Both the position numbers and the translations under genes were made by a program. From Hymenobacter sp. BT730 (GTDB lineage: Bacteria > Bacteroidota > Bacteroidia > Cytophagales > Hymenobacteraceae), in NCBI RefSeq assembly GCF_030542105.1, contig NZ_JAUOFB010000001.1, positions 558,001-622,000 on the forward strand: DNA of 64,000 nt. Reading direction: 5' to 3'. The notes under the pieces were generated by a model. That model was not told where the DNA came from and made no database searches. It saw only the letters and a program-made list of their open reading frames with translations. Below are positions 52,022 through 61,545 of the stretch, piece after piece (position 1 is the stretch's first letter; each line of letters begins with the position of its first letter).

Positions 52022-52055
52022 AACGGCTGTCCGGAATTTTCCGGGCAGCCGTTTT
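52022..52055 (+). terminator. Terminator after M16 operon
   Basis: 14-bp stem with one G-U (aacggctgtccgga / tccgggcagccgtt), short T loop, followed by TT. Confidence 0.85.
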
Positions 52056-52122
52056 GGCTTTCAACCACGGCATAAGTAACTCTGAATCAATAGAAAGTAG
52101 GCTTGCAAAGGCGCCGCCAACA

Positions 52123-52157
52123 GAACAGCCGGCTTCCTTGCGGAAGGCCGGCTGTTT
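52123..52157. terminator. Orphan terminator-like hairpin
   Basis: aacagccggcttcc pairs with ggaaggccggctgtt with one bulged base; ttg follows. It lies about 70 bp after the M16 terminator and 150 bp before the pullulanase gene. Confidence 0.55.
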
Positions 52158-52309
52158 GCGTGCAGATAGGCGTATGATAAACTGAATAACGCAGCTACAG
52201 CGGATTTCGTGTGCTGCCCGCTTCGCGCTGGCGCAAAACAGTAGGAGGCACAAAAAGAGTAGCGAATTAGCAGACGGAAAAACCGAACTTGCTCCTTCAT
52301 TGCTCTCCT

Positions 52310-54319
52310 ATGAAATCCTGGTTTTTCTTGACGCTGTTCGTCTCCCTTACGTCCCTGACCACCTGCCGGACGGCGCTTCCTGCTGATACGTACGAAGCGT
52401 ATCCCACCTATAATGGTCCCGATCTGGGCTTGACGTTTGTGCAGGGCCAAGCACGGCTGCGCGTATGGGCGCCTACCGCCGAGAAGCTGCAGCTGAAGCT
52501 CTACGCCGAGGGTACCGGCGGCACCCCGGTAGCCGAATACGCCATGCAGAAGTCAACAGGCGGTACCTGGGCCTATACGTTGCCGGCGCAGCCCGCCGGC
52601 CGGTTTTATGTGGTGCAGGCCACCATCAAAGGCAAGCAGATGGCCGAAGTGCCCGACCCCTACGTGCACGCGGTAGGGCTGAATGGGCAGCGCGGCGCCT
52701 TGCTCGATCCGGCCACCGTGAGCCCCGCTGAGTGGGCGGATGATGTGCGGCCCAAGCTCCGACAGGCCACCGATATTGTGATTGGCGAGCTGCACGTGCG
52801 CGACCTGTCCATGCAGCCGCAGTCGGGCATTCAGCACAAAGGCAAGTTCCTGGGTATAGCCGAAATAGGCACCCGCGGCCCCGAAGGCGTGAAAACCGGC
52901 CTCGACCACCTCTCCGAGCTGGGCATCACGCACCTGCACCTGCTGCCCACCAACGACTATGCCTCCATCGATGAAAGCCAGCTAAACGAAAGCCGCTACA
53001 ACTGGGGCTACGACCCGCTGAATTATTCTGTGCCGGAAGGCTCGTATTCCACCGACCCCGCCGACCCCGCCGTTCGCATCCGGGAAATGAAGCAAATGGT
53101 GCAGCGCCTGCACCGTCGCGGTCTGCGGCTGGTGCTCGATGTGGTATACAACCACACGGCCAACGCCGCCCGCAGCTCCTTTGAGCAGCTGGTGCCCGGC
53201 TACTACTACCGCCACAACGCCGATGGCTCGCTCTCTGATGCCGCGGCCTGTGGCAATGAAGTGGCCTCCGAGCGGCCCATGGTGCGCAAGCTCATCGTAG
53301 AATCAGTTGCCTACTGGGCCCGGGAGTACCACGTCGATGGGTTTCGTTTTGACCTGATGGGCATTCTGGATATTCGTACCATGCGGGCCGTGCGCACGGC
53401 CCTGGACGAAACCGACCATTCCATCTTTATCTATGGCGAAGGCTGGGCGGCCGGGGCCAGCCCGCTGCCGGAAGCCCAGCGGGCCGTGAAAGCCAACGTG
53501 CTGAAGCTGGACCGCATAGCAGCCTTTGGCGACGAGCTGCGCGACGGAGTGAAAGGCCACTACGCCCGCCAGACCGAGCCCGGCTTTGCCAGTGGCCAGC
53601 CCGGGCTGGAAGAAAGCGTGAAGTTTGGCATTGTGGCCGCCACCCAGCACCCGCAGCTCGACTATAGCAAGGTGAACTACTCGAAAGCTGCCTGGGCCGC
53701 TACGCCTGCGCAGGCTATTAACTACGTGGCCTGCCACGATGACCGGGTGCTCTGGGACAAGCTAACAGTATCAAACCCCGGCGCTACGGAAGCTGAGCTG
53801 ATCCGGATGGACCTGCTCAGCAACACCATTGTGTTTACCTCGCAGGGCGTGCCATTTCTGCCCGTGGGGGATGAGTTTCTGCGTACCAAGGGCGGCTCCC
53901 ACAACTCCTACAACCTGCCCGATAACGTGAACCAGCTCGACTGGGCGCGCAAAGCGCAGTACCAGCAGGTCTTTAAGTTCTATCAACAGTTGATTGCCCT
54001 GCGGAAGGCGCACCCGGCGTTTCGGCTACCTACACAGGAGCTGATTCAGCAGCATTTAGCCTTCCTGCCCAACCTTCCTGCTAATACTATCGGCTACCGC
54101 CTGCTGAACCACGCGGGCGGTGATGAGTGGGGCACCATTGTGGTGCTGTTCAACGGCAACCGCCAGCCGGCTACGCTGCGCATTCCCGGCGGCCGCTACT
54201 CCGTAGTGCTGACCGGCGACCAGATTAATCCGCAGGGAATCAGAAAAACAGAATCAACAGAAGCGGCTATGCCGGTGGAAGTCCCGGCATCCTCGGCTAT
54301 GATACTGGTACAACCTTAA
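52310..54319 (+). CDS. pulA: Type I pullulanase, lipoprotein
   Basis: 669 residues. N-terminal lipoprotein-like signal ([19 protein letters not shown]). A CBM48-type domain ([20 protein letters not shown]) precedes the GH13 barrel. The YNWGYDP motif marks type I pullulanases, which split alpha-1,6 branch points of pullulan, starch and glycogen. Catalytic residues: nucleophile Asp in [11 protein letters not shown], acid/base Glu in [10 protein letters not shown], third Asp in [10 protein letters not shown]. The C-terminal beta domain is short. The ATG at 52310 begins the signal; an upstream TTG at 52289 is unlikely. Lipidation places it at the cell surface or periplasm. Its stop overlaps the stop of the convergent patatin gene by four bases. 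Confidence 0.92.
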   Translation: MKSWFFLTLFVSLTSLTTCRTALPADTYEAYPTYNGPDLGLTFVQGQARLRVWAPTAEKLQLKLYAEGTGGTPVAEYAMQKSTGGTWAYTLPAQPAGRFYVVQATIKGKQMAEVPDPYVHAVGLNGQRGALLDPATVSPAEWADDVRPKLRQATDIVIGELHVRDLSMQPQSGIQHKGKFLGIAEIGTRGPEGVKTGLDHLSELGITHLHLLPTNDYASIDESQLNESRYNWGYDPLNYSVPEGSYSTDPADPAVRIREMKQMVQRLHRRGLRLVLDVVYNHTANAARSSFEQLVPGYYYRHNADGSLSDAAACGNEVASERPMVRKLIVESVAYWAREYHVDGFRFDLMGILDIRTMRAVRTALDETDHSIFIYGEGWAAGASPLPEAQRAVKANVLKLDRIAAFGDELRDGVKGHYARQTEPGFASGQPGLEESVKFGIVAATQHPQLDYSKVNYSKAAWAATPAQAINYVACHDDRVLWDKLTVSNPGATEAELIRMDLLSNTIVFTSQGVPFLPVGDEFLRTKGGSHNSYNLPDNVNQLDWARKAQYQQVFKFYQQLIALRKAHPAFRLPTQELIQQHLAFLPNLPANTIGYRLLNHAGGDEWGTIVVLFNGNRQPATLRIPGGRYSVVLTGDQINPQGIRKTESTEAAMPVEVPASSAMILVQP

Positions 54320-56655
54320 TCCAGCGCCCGGTCCCGGAACAGCACGTAGCCGATGTGGGCAAACACCCCGAAACGATGATTCTTTTCATCGTAGGTGATG
54401 AACTGCAAAGCCGCCGGGCCGACCGGGGTTTGGTAGGTGAAGCCCGTCACGGCCGTAAAATAGGGCCGCGAAATGGTGTTCTGCCGCTCCGCTAGCAGCG
54501 GGTTTTCTGTGTCCCGACCCCAGGGGCGCACCAGCACGTGCGCATATACGGAAGTACGCCACTCCAGGGGCCCGGCAACGCCCTGCACAAAGTGCAGGCC
54601 ACCCGCCGCGTAGGCGGTGCCCCGGTAGCGGTCCAGGAACAGGGTGCGGGAGTCAGGCAGGGGCAGGAAAGCCGGAGAGGCTGTGAGGGAGGAACGATAG
54701 GTAGCAAATTGGCCCTGGGTGCTGGCCACCAGGTCGGTAGTGAAGCCCCAGGCACTGGTGCGTACCCCCACGGTATCAGCCTTGTTCAGGGTAAAAAACT
54801 GCTCAATGAAGGCATTAGCCCGCAGCCACTGGTGGTTTTTGTCCCGGCCTTCCATGCCTTCTGCTGCCGTAGAGCCCGGTATGTATGTTTCAATGGCTTT
54901 TACGGCCCGGAAGCCAAACTCTACCCGGCGACCCAGGGTGGCGTACTGGCGGCGGTTCTGAGAGTTACGCTCAAACTTTACGGCCGCGGTAATGCCGCTC
55001 ATTCGGCTGACATCCAGCGTGGCATTGGAACTGAGCTCATCGGTGTTGGCAAACCGGTCCCGGTTGGTGAAGGCCCCACCCGTGAGAATGTAGCGGCTAC
55101 GGTAATTGGGGCTAATGCCCACCTGCACGGTAGTAGCCAGGTCCCGCTGCTGTATCTGAGTGGTTTCGGTGTTGGTGCCCAGCAGGCCGCCGGTATCCTG
55201 GTAGTTGAAGTTATTAAACGTGACCTGCGGCTGGATGTACACCGGAAAACGCCCCGGCAGGCTCACCCGGAAGGCGGCGTGGGCCCCGTTATAAAAGCGG
55301 CCCACCGTAGCATTGGCCGAAATAGTATAGAGGTAGCGGTTGAGGTAGCGGAAAGAGCCGCCCAGGTAAAAATTGCTCATAGAGCGGGTAGACAGCAGCA
55401 CGCCCAGGTCGGCCGTGAGGTTGTTGTTCTGCCGCGCATCCACGGAAAGTATGTAGCCCTTTTTCTCCTTATCGTACATCACCCGCGGATACACGTTGGA
55501 GAAGAAGTCGTTGTCTACCAGCGTGAAATAGCCTTCCTCTATATCCGATGGAGTGTAGTTGGTGCCACTGCGCCGGAAAAACCGCCGCACAAAAGCCTGC
55601 TGCTCCGTGGGCAGCCCTTGTACATTCACCTGCTTAAAATCGGGTCGGGGGGCCCGCTCCTGAAACGCCCGCCGGCGCTGTTGCAGGGCCAGGGTATCCT
55701 CGCGGCGGGTAATGCGGCGCAGCATCTGCCCCAGCTTGGCTTCCGCCGCCGTTTCGCCCAGATTCACCAGCTTTTTGGCACGATTGAAGTCACCGGCGCC
55801 GTAGCCTTCCAGATCGGGCTGAATGAAAATGCCATTTTTCCCAACGGATAGGGTGTCCGCCACATTTGAGCCCAGGAAAAGGAGCGTGCCGGTTAGCAGC
55901 TCATCATCCTTAGGCGTTTTGGGGTATTGCTTAAAGGCAACGTCGCCCACGTTCACCCCAATCATGATATCGGGCTTGAACTCCTCCGTCATCACGCCGG
56001 TGGGGAAGTTATCCACCACGGCCCCATCAAAAAGGTAGCGGCCATCGGTCTGGCGGATGGGGCGGAAGGCCAGCGGGAAGGCCATAGAATTGCGTACAGC
56101 ATCGGCCAGGGAGCCGCTGCGCTGCACCACGCGCTGCCGCGTAAATACCTCAGAAGCTACGGCCCGGTACGGCACCAGCAGCTTGTTGAAATCGTAGTCG
56201 GAAATAGCGCCGGCCGGGGCCAGCATGGTGGCCAGTTGGTAGTTCAGCGTGGCGTCGTTGATGAGGCGGGGCGTCACGCGGGTTTTAAACTTCTTGTCGA
56301 TGGCCAGGCCCAGGTGCAGCGCCGCCGGGTCAGAATCGGTTTCGAAGTAGTTATACACTTTGCCCGTGAGCGGGCGACCCGCTACCCAGTCCTGAAAAGC
56401 CTGGCTGAGCACAATCTTCTCAATTTCATTGGGGGAGTAGCCCGCCGCATAGAGCGCACCCACAATGGCGCCCATGCTGGTGCCCACAATGTAGTCGATG
56501 GGTATGCGGTTTTTCTCCAGCACTTTCAGCACACCCACGTGCGCCAGACCCTTGGCGCCGCCGCCACTTAAAACCAGACCTACTTTTTGGGCGTCTACAG
56601 GCAGTGTGCTGAGCAGCCACAAAAGCAGCCCCAGCCAGAAGTAATATTTTCGCAT
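54316..56655 (-). CDS. Patatin-like phospholipase fused to Omp85 barrel
   Basis: 779 residues. A signal peptide (1-22, cut after VDA) precedes a patatin domain (about 25-300) with the oxyanion loop GGGAKG (31-36), the nucleophile elbow GTSMG (Ser60) and the catalytic Asp in DGAVVDN. A POTRA-like module (about 345-410) and a C-terminal barrel of the Omp85/surface-antigen type (to the end) follow. The order patatin-POTRA-barrel is that of the type Vd autotransporter PlpD and of many Bacteroidota proteins, where the lipase may be exposed or released. ATG at 56655 chosen; a TTG two codons earlier is less likely. Substrate: phospholipids by family. Confidence 0.92.
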   Translation of the reverse strand: MRKYYFWLGLLLWLLSTLPVDAQKVGLVLSGGGAKGLAHVGVLKVLEKNRIPIDYIVGTSMGAIVGALYAAGYSPNEIEKIVLSQAFQDWVAGRPLTGKVYNYFETDSDPAALHLGLAIDKKFKTRVTPRLINDATLNYQLATMLAPAGAISDYDFNKLLVPYRAVASEVFTRQRVVQRSGSLADAVRNSMAFPLAFRPIRQTDGRYLFDGAVVDNFPTGVMTEEFKPDIMIGVNVGDVAFKQYPKTPKDDELLTGTLLFLGSNVADTLSVGKNGIFIQPDLEGYGAGDFNRAKKLVNLGETAAEAKLGQMLRRITRREDTLALQQRRRAFQERAPRPDFKQVNVQGLPTEQQAFVRRFFRRSGTNYTPSDIEEGYFTLVDNDFFSNVYPRVMYDKEKKGYILSVDARQNNNLTADLGVLLSTRSMSNFYLGGSFRYLNRYLYTISANATVGRFYNGAHAAFRVSLPGRFPVYIQPQVTFNNFNYQDTGGLLGTNTETTQIQQRDLATTVQVGISPNYRSRYILTGGAFTNRDRFANTDELSSNATLDVSRMSGITAAVKFERNSQNRRQYATLGRRVEFGFRAVKAIETYIPGSTAAEGMEGRDKNHQWLRANAFIEQFFTLNKADTVGVRTSAWGFTTDLVASTQGQFATYRSSLTASPAFLPLPDSRTLFLDRYRGTAYAAGGLHFVQGVAGPLEWRTSVYAHVLVRPWGRDTENPLLAERQNTISRPYFTAVTGFTYQTPVGPAALQFITYDEKNHRFGVFAHIGYVLFRDRALD

Positions 56656-56769
56656 AGTCAAACGGTGTGCAGATAGCCCCAGCTAGGGGGCGCGCTTCCT
56701 ACGCAGGTGGGAGAGGGGAGTTGTGGCAATATAGCCTTTCCGTGTTTTTAACAACTGAAGCTATGCTAA

Positions 56770-57141
56770 CTACCACTTCCGGAAGATAACATACACGGCC
56801 ACAATCAGGAGCAGAAACCCTACTACATGGTTCCAGGCTAGTTTATCGGTCCGGAAAACGTACACGGCACACAGCGTAAACACTGTGAGGGAAATAACTT
56901 CCTGAATCACCTTCAGCTGAAACAGGTTGAATGGCCCGCCATTCTCCTCAAAGCCGATGCGGTTGGCCGGCACCTGAAACATATACTCGAAAAAAGCCAG
57001 CCCCCAACTCACCAGTATCACACCCAGCAGCCCCAGCTTGCTAAACCACGGCAGCTTTTTAAACTGCAGATGCCCATACCAGGCAAAGGTCATAAACAGG
57101 TTAGAAACTGAGAGCAGGAGGAGCGTAAACAGGGCTTTCAT
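56770..57141 (-). CDS. DUF486 / DMT-family small membrane protein
   Basis: 123 residues with four predicted transmembrane helices: LFTLLLLSVSNLFMTFAWYG, LGLLGVILVSWGLAFFEYMF, VIQEVISLTVFTLCAVYVF and VVGFLLLIVAVYVIF. The FFEYMFQVPANRIG and FNLFQLKVIQEVISL blocks are characteristic of DUF486, a family in the drug/metabolite transporter clan with no assigned substrate. One such protein is half the size of typical transporters and must act as an oligomer. It is 114 bp upstream of the patatin gene on the same strand. Confidence 0.9.
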   Translation of the reverse strand: MKALFTLLLLSVSNLFMTFAWYGHLQFKKLPWFSKLGLLGVILVSWGLAFFEYMFQVPANRIGFEENGGPFNLFQLKVIQEVISLTVFTLCAVYVFRTDKLAWNHVVGFLLLIVAVYVIFRKW

Positions 57142-57157
57142 GAGCGGGCTTAAACAG

Positions 57158-57185
57158 ACAAAGAAGCGGAGGGCCGCTTCTTTGT
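57158..57185. terminator. Hairpin between phospholipase and DUF486 genes
   Basis: A perfect 12-bp stem (acaaagaagcgg / ccgcttctttgt) with a 4-base loop, just after the stop of the minus-strand phospholipase-like gene and in front of the DUF486 start. The minus strand reads into a T-rich arm. Confidence 0.75.
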
Positions 57186-57207
57186 TCGTGACAGATGCAC
57201 TAATTTC

Positions 57208-58179
57208 TTAATCCGTATGGCCCGGTACATTGGCCTGGGGTGCAATCTGGAATTCCTCACTTTCCTTAGCCAGGCGTTTTTGTTCGGTTTCGGAAGCTAC
57301 TTTCAGCTTGCTCAGGTCCGGCTGCCCGGCATCTACCCAGCAGGTGTACCAGAATGCACCTACCATGCGTATGGCCAGGCGCATCTGCCGCTCCACCTGC
57401 CCGTTCAGGCGCTGGTGGTACTCGCGGCTGAACTCGCGGGAGTAGGTGCGTACGGTTTGGTTGCCGCGCTGCTCAAAGGTGAACTTCTTGTCCTCGGGGA
57501 ACTTGGCCGTTACTTCCCGCTCAAACCGCAGCACGGAGTCTACCGCGGCGTTGGAACGGGTAACGATGCCCCAGATGGCCGGCACGGGCCGCTCAATGTA
57601 GGGTGCCGGGCCGGTAAAGAAATCATAGCCGCTGGCCAGCAGCTCCGGCAGGCGGCTTTCCCATAGGCCATGAATGCCGCGCTGGCCTGTGAGCTGGCCG
57701 TTGTAGTTGTGGGTGGTGTGCAGCGGCACACAAGCATCGGCTACGTAGTGGCCCATATCGGCCGAGACGGCCAGGATCCGGTCGGCGTCGCGCTGACGGA
57801 AGGCTTCCGTGAGGCGGTTTTTCATCACCATTACGTGCCAAGGTACAATGCCGTGCCGCTGCAGAGTGTCTTCCCCATAGCGCGCCACGGCATCGGCGTA
57901 GTTGCGCGGCATTTTGTAAGCTGCGCTGTCACCGTACACATCCAGGTCAATAAAGTGCCGGGGTGCCTCGCCAGCTACCACGGTGCGTCGAGAGTCGGGG
58001 CGGGTAGCGTTTTCCGTCAGGTAATCGATGTTGGCTTTGTAAAAGCCAATCATGCCGGGCGGCAGCGTGTATACCGCCAGCCGGTTGATAGTGCGGTGCC
58101 CAAAAAAGCCCCAGGCCCGGGGGTGGTGAGGCAACAGCACCAGCAATACGCCAACTAGAACAGCAAGGACACGCTTCAT
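57208..58179 (-). CDS. Exported zinc phospholipase C / S1-P1 nuclease-like protein
   Basis: 323 residues. Signal peptide 1-22 (cut after HPRA) leaves an N-terminal Trp (WGFFGHRTINRLAVY). In phospholipase C and S1/P1 nuclease the amino group and carbonyl of this Trp bind zinc; further ligand-like residues appear in PRHFIDLD, MGHYVADACVPLHTTHNYNG and HGLWESRLPE. The set of His/Asp fits a tri-zinc site. Family members in Bacteroidota cleave phospholipids or nucleic acids; which applies here is not clear. Promoter-like boxes lie 25 bases upstream. Signal and fold indicate periplasmic or secreted activity. Confidence 0.87.
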   Translation of the reverse strand: MKRVLAVLVGVLLVLLPHHPRAWGFFGHRTINRLAVYTLPPGMIGFYKANIDYLTENATRPDSRRTVVAGEAPRHFIDLDVYGDSAAYKMPRNYADAVARYGEDTLQRHGIVPWHVMVMKNRLTEAFRQRDADRILAVSADMGHYVADACVPLHTTHNYNGQLTGQRGIHGLWESRLPELLASGYDFFTGPAPYIERPVPAIWGIVTRSNAAVDSVLRFEREVTAKFPEDKKFTFEQRGNQTVRTYSREFSREYHQRLNGQVERQMRLAIRMVGAFWYTCWVDAGQPDLSKLKVASETEQKRLAKESEEFQIAPQANVPGHTD

Positions 58180-58204
58180 ACAGGAAAAACAAGCAAAGAG
58201 ACAA

Positions 58205-58235
58205 GAAAGGTACTCCGGCTTTTCGGCTTGGACAA
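58205..58235 (-). promoter_or_regulatory. Promoter TTG-N20-TACCTTTC
   Basis: On the minus strand TTG (58235-58233) and TACCTTTC (58212-58205) are 20 bases apart, 25 bases before the start of the phospholipase-like gene. Spacing equals that of the metH promoter. Confidence 0.5.
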
Positions 58236-58277
58236 ATGGCTGCCTGCATGTAGCTTATTTACCGGCCAGTTCACAGC

Positions 58278-58326
58278 AAAAGCCCCAGCCACCCATAGAA
58301 TAGTGCTATAGGCGGCCGGGGCTTTT
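58278..58326. terminator. Terminator after def
   Basis: aaaagcccc (58278-58286) and ggggctttt (58318-58326) form the base of a hairpin with an inner cc/gg and catag/ctatag part. It lies 18 bp after the def stop (minus strand). Confidence 0.75.
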
Positions 58327-58343
58327 GTAGGTATAGCCGGGGC

Positions 58344-58943
58344 TTAACGCCGCCCCTGACCAGCGAATTTCATACGGTAGTCAGCATTCACGTCGCCCTT
58401 GCTGATGCGGGCAAGTTTGCCGCGCAGCAGCTGCTTTTTCAGGCCGGTTACGTAGTCCGTGAACAGCACGCCTTCCAGGTGGTCGTACTCGTGCTGAATC
58501 ACGCGGGCCGTCATGCCGGAAAAGGTTTCCTCGTGTTGCTGGCGCTGCTCATCCTCGTAACGCAATACAATGGTTTCGTGGCGGTACACCATTTCCCGCA
58601 CGCCCGGAATGCTCAGGCAGCCTTCTTCAAAACCCCATTCCTCGCCGGTTTCGCTCACCATCACGGGGTTAATAAAAGCCCGCTTGATGCCCTGCTCGGC
58701 GTTAGGCAGTGGCTCGCCGGTCTCCTCGTCTTCGTCATCCACCATAGGTGCCGAGTCAATGACGAACAGGCGGATGCTTTTGCCAATCTGGGGCGCGGCC
58801 AGGCCTACACCGTGGGCGTAGTACATGGTATCATACATATCACCAATCAGCTTTTTAAGCTCTTCGGCGGAGAAATCAGCGGGTATGTCTTTGGCGCGGG
58901 CTTTTAAAACCGGGTCGCCGAAAGCAACGATGGGATAAATCAT
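58344..58943 (-). CDS. def: Peptide deformylase
   Basis: 199 residues. Removes the N-formyl group from new proteins with a bound metal. All three motifs are present: GVGLAAPQIG, EGCLSIPG (metal Cys) and QHEYDHLEG (two metal His and catalytic Glu). A short acidic insertion (DDEDEETGEPLPNAE) occurs between motifs one and two, as in several Bacteroidota deformylases. Its start overlaps the end of ruvX by four bases, so the two are translationally coupled. Confidence 0.96.
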   Translation of the reverse strand: MIYPIVAFGDPVLKARAKDIPADFSAEELKKLIGDMYDTMYYAHGVGLAAPQIGKSIRLFVIDSAPMVDDEDEETGEPLPNAEQGIKRAFINPVMVSETGEEWGFEEGCLSIPGVREMVYRHETIVLRYEDEQRQQHEETFSGMTARVIQHEYDHLEGVLFTDYVTGLKKQLLRGKLARISKGDVNADYRMKFAGQGRR

Positions 58944-59350
58944 CGGGATTCAAGAAAGGATTGCAGAATGATAGTGGCGCTGACGCGGTCCACGGTGGCT
59001 TTGTCGCGCCGGTCTTTTTTGGAAAGGCCGCCCGCCAGCATGGCTGCGTGGGCCATGCGCGAGGTAAACCGCTCGTCTATCTCATGCACCGGCACATCGG
59101 GAAATTCCCGGCGCAGGCTGCGCACCATACCCACTACGGCGCTGGTGGAGTCAGTGGCTTCGTTGAGCAGTGTGCGCGGCATACCTATTACCAGCGCTGA
59201 CAGTGGGTCTCGCTGATGATAGGCTTTGAGATAAGCGAGTAAGTCTTTGCTATGTACTGTCTCCAAAGGAGTGGCAATCATTTGCAGCGGGTCCGTGACG
59301 GCCAGCCCTACGCGCTTATTGCCGTAGTCAATAGCAAGAATGCGACCCAT
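58940..59350 (-). CDS. ruvX: Putative pre-16S rRNA nuclease / Holliday junction resolvase RuvX (YqgF)
   Basis: 136 residues, normal for YqgF. RNase H-like fold: MGRILAIDYGNKRVGLAVTD (metal Asp), SALVIGMPRTLL, VPVHEIDERFTSRMAHAAML and DRVSATIILQSFLESR (last acidic Asp). Family roles are final trimming of 16S rRNA and possibly junction resolution. The ATG at 59350 is chosen because the conserved strand begins there; the longer frame to 59449 has no family match. First gene of the ruvX-def unit; an exact TAnnTTTG box lies 51 bases upstream. Confidence 0.94.
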   Translation of the reverse strand: MGRILAIDYGNKRVGLAVTDPLQMIATPLETVHSKDLLAYLKAYHQRDPLSALVIGMPRTLLNEATDSTSAVVGMVRSLRREFPDVPVHEIDERFTSRMAHAAMLAGGLSKKDRRDKATVDRVSATIILQSFLESR

Positions 59351-59401
59351 GGACAAAGAAATCAGCTGGCAAGAGAAGAGCTCCAAAACCGAAGCCTCGC
59401 A

Positions 59402-59409
59402 CAAAGATA
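59402..59409 (-). promoter_or_regulatory. Possible -7 box TATCTTTG before ruvX
   Basis: Exact TAnnTTTG on the minus strand, 51 bases before the ruvX ATG. No TTG at the usual -33 distance. Confidence 0.35.
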
Positions 59410-59670
59410 CGACGCCGGCCGTAACCCGTTCCGCCTTATTGCCAGACATATTGCCCTGCTCTCTGCACAGTATAGGCAGAGCGCAGTTCTTTCAAAAATT
59501 ATAACTCAAGGGGTAATCTGAGTGTCGTTTGAGGCCGTATGTCGTGACGAAAAGTGAAAGAAAGGAGTGAAATGCCGGTCTTATTTACTTTAAATAAATA
59601 TTTAATTGAATTATAGAGGTAAGATAAGTCAATAACCTTGCTGGGATACAATTTCGCGGAAATGTTTTAC

Positions 59671-59678
59671 TAGATTTG
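59671..59678 (+). promoter_or_regulatory. Possible -7 box TAGATTTG before S41 protease
   Basis: Exact TAnnTTTG, 29 bases before the S41 protease ATG. No well-spaced -33 TTG is seen. Confidence 0.35.
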
Positions 59679-59707
59679 ATAACTACCCTTTTGAGTTTCC
59701 GGACGGC

Positions 59708-61396
59708 ATGGCCAAAACTTCTACTTCTGAATGTATGCAAGACGTAGCGCCGGTACCTGCGGAGCGTTCGGGCTGGCGGCGGTGGCGGCAGCCGGCTTTG
59801 TTGAGCCTGGCACTGGGTTGTGGTATTCTGCTGGGAGCCAATCGGTTTCAGCCTTCGCAGCAAAACCCGGAGGGCACCGTGCGGGGATACCTGAAGTTCA
59901 AGGAAATTCTGAGTTATGTAGACCGTGACTATGTAGACTCGGTAGATGTAGAGGCGCTGTCGGACTACGCCATTGCGCGGATGCTGGAGCGTTTAGACCC
60001 ACACTCTACCTTTATTCCGGCCCGCGACCGGGCCAAAGCCGCCGCCTTTCTGCAGAGCGACTATGATGGTATTGGGGTAGAATTCAATGTATTTCGGGAT
60101 ACGGTAACCGTAGTGGCCCCGCTGAGCGGGGGGCCGGCCGAGGTGGCTGGCCTGCAGCCCGGCGACCGGATCCTGGCGGTGGATAGTCAGCCCATAGCGG
60201 GCCGGCACATCACCATGGAAGAAATGTTCGACAAGCTGCGCGGCCCACGCGGCAGTGCCGTACAACTGCTGGTGAAGCGCCGGGCACTGGCCCGGCCATT
60301 GTCGTTCAGCCTCACCCGTAACCGCATTCCAAATTCCTCGGTAGATGTGGCCTACCTGGTAGATAATCAAACCGGCTACATCAAGGTAAGCCGTTTCGCC
60401 AGCGGTACTTACGACGAGTTTAAGCTAGCCCTGGATGACCTCCGCCGCCAGGGCATGGAGCGCCTGGTACTGGACTTGCGCGGTAATCCCGGCGGCTACC
60501 TGGACCGCGCTACCAAACTGGCCGACGAATTCATTGCCGGCACCCGCAAAATTGTATACACCGATGGCAAAGGCGACCAGTACGACACGCAGACGTATTC
60601 CCGCATAGCTGGTGAATTTGAGCAGGGCCCGCTGGTGGTACTGATTGACGAAGGCAGTGCCTCCGCTGCCGAGGTGGTGGCCGGCGCCCTGCAGGACCAT
60701 GACCGGGCCTTGCTGGTAGGGCGCCGCACCTTTGGCAAAGGCCTGGTGCAGCAGCCCATTGCCCTGAATGATGGTTCTGAACTGCGCCTGACCATTGCGC
60801 GATACTTTACACCCTCGGGCCGGTGCATTCAGAAGTCCTACGCTCACGGCACAGCGGCTTATGCGCAAGACCTGCGCGAGCGGCAGCGCCGGGGCGAATT
60901 CCTGCACGCCGACAGCATTCATTTCTCGGACTCTTTGCGCTACCGCACCGGCCATGGCCGCTTGGTGTATGGCGGCGGCGGCATTATGCCTGATGTGTTC
61001 GTGCCCCGCGATACGGCCATATTCTCCGGCTATTATACCCGCCTACAGGGTCTGAATCTGATCCGCGAGTTTGCCCTGAATTTCTACCAGGGGCACAAAG
61101 CCGAGCTGGAAGATCTGCGCTTTGAGCAATTTAATGCCACCTTCCGCGTTAGTGATATACAGCTGCGCACCCTGGCCGAGCGGGCCCGGAAAGAAGGCGT
61201 AGCACTGGACGAAGATGGGTTGCGCAATGCCTCGGCGCTGCTGCGCTGCCAGATCAAAGCGCACATTGCCCGGAGTGCCTATGGCAAAACGGCCTTTTAC
61301 ACGGTGCTGAACGAGCAGGATGCTGAGTTTCAGCAGGCGCTGCACGCCGTGGAAGACGGCCGTGCCCTCCTGGCGCAAGGAGTATCAAACGAATAA
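59708..61396 (+). CDS. S41 carboxy-terminal processing peptidase
   Basis: 562 residues. A single N-terminal membrane segment (QPALLSLALGCGILLGAN, about 29-46) anchors it with the body in the periplasm. A PDZ domain (about 115-200; GGPAEVAGLQPGDRILAVDS) precedes the tail-specific protease core: LVLDLRGNPGGYLD, the catalytic Ser in DEGSASAAEVVAGALQD and the Lys in RRTFGKGLVQQ. Ctp enzymes cut C-terminal tails of periplasmic and outer-membrane proteins. About 150 residues follow the core and appear helical. Monocistronic, closed by a hairpin at 61421-61454. Confidence 0.94.
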   Translation: MAKTSTSECMQDVAPVPAERSGWRRWRQPALLSLALGCGILLGANRFQPSQQNPEGTVRGYLKFKEILSYVDRDYVDSVDVEALSDYAIARMLERLDPHSTFIPARDRAKAAAFLQSDYDGIGVEFNVFRDTVTVVAPLSGGPAEVAGLQPGDRILAVDSQPIAGRHITMEEMFDKLRGPRGSAVQLLVKRRALARPLSFSLTRNRIPNSSVDVAYLVDNQTGYIKVSRFASGTYDEFKLALDDLRRQGMERLVLDLRGNPGGYLDRATKLADEFIAGTRKIVYTDGKGDQYDTQTYSRIAGEFEQGPLVVLIDEGSASAAEVVAGALQDHDRALLVGRRTFGKGLVQQPIALNDGSELRLTIARYFTPSGRCIQKSYAHGTAAYAQDLRERQRRGEFLHADSIHFSDSLRYRTGHGRLVYGGGGIMPDVFVPRDTAIFSGYYTRLQGLNLIREFALNFYQGHKAELEDLRFEQFNATFRVSDIQLRTLAERARKEGVALDEDGLRNASALLRCQIKAHIARSAYGKTAFYTVLNEQDAEFQQALHAVEDGRALLAQGVSNE

Positions 61397-61420
61397 CGGC
61401 CGGCCCTGCTGGCGTTTCTG

Positions 61421-61454
61421 ACGGACTCGTCGGGCAGCAGCCCGGCGGGTCCGT
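61421..61454 (+). terminator. Hairpin after S41 protease gene
   Basis: 15-bp stem with two G-U pairs (acggactcgtcgggc / gcccggcgggtccgt) and loop agca, 25 bp after the stop. The following T content is modest, so termination efficiency is uncertain. Confidence 0.6.
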
Positions 61455-61545
61455 ATTCGTTTAAGCTGGAAGCAAGGGCGGGTGGGCACGGGGCATTTTT
61501 TGTACCTTCACCGCTCTGGTTTCCACCCATACCCACCCGTCTCCC

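Larger units (their letters stand above)
51996..52309. other. Intergenic region with two hairpins
   Basis: 314 bp between the M16 pair and the pullulanase. It contains the M16 terminator (52022-52055) and a second strong hairpin (52123-52157) with no gene in front of it. No promoter box with a clear match and no coding frame is seen in the remainder. Confidence 0.65.
59351..59707. other. Divergent intergenic region, AT-rich
   Basis: 357 bp between ruvX and the S41 protease gene. Two -7 type boxes are visible, one for each direction (59402-59409 minus, 59671-59678 plus). The middle is AT-rich without coding frames or a clear structured RNA. Confidence 0.65.
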
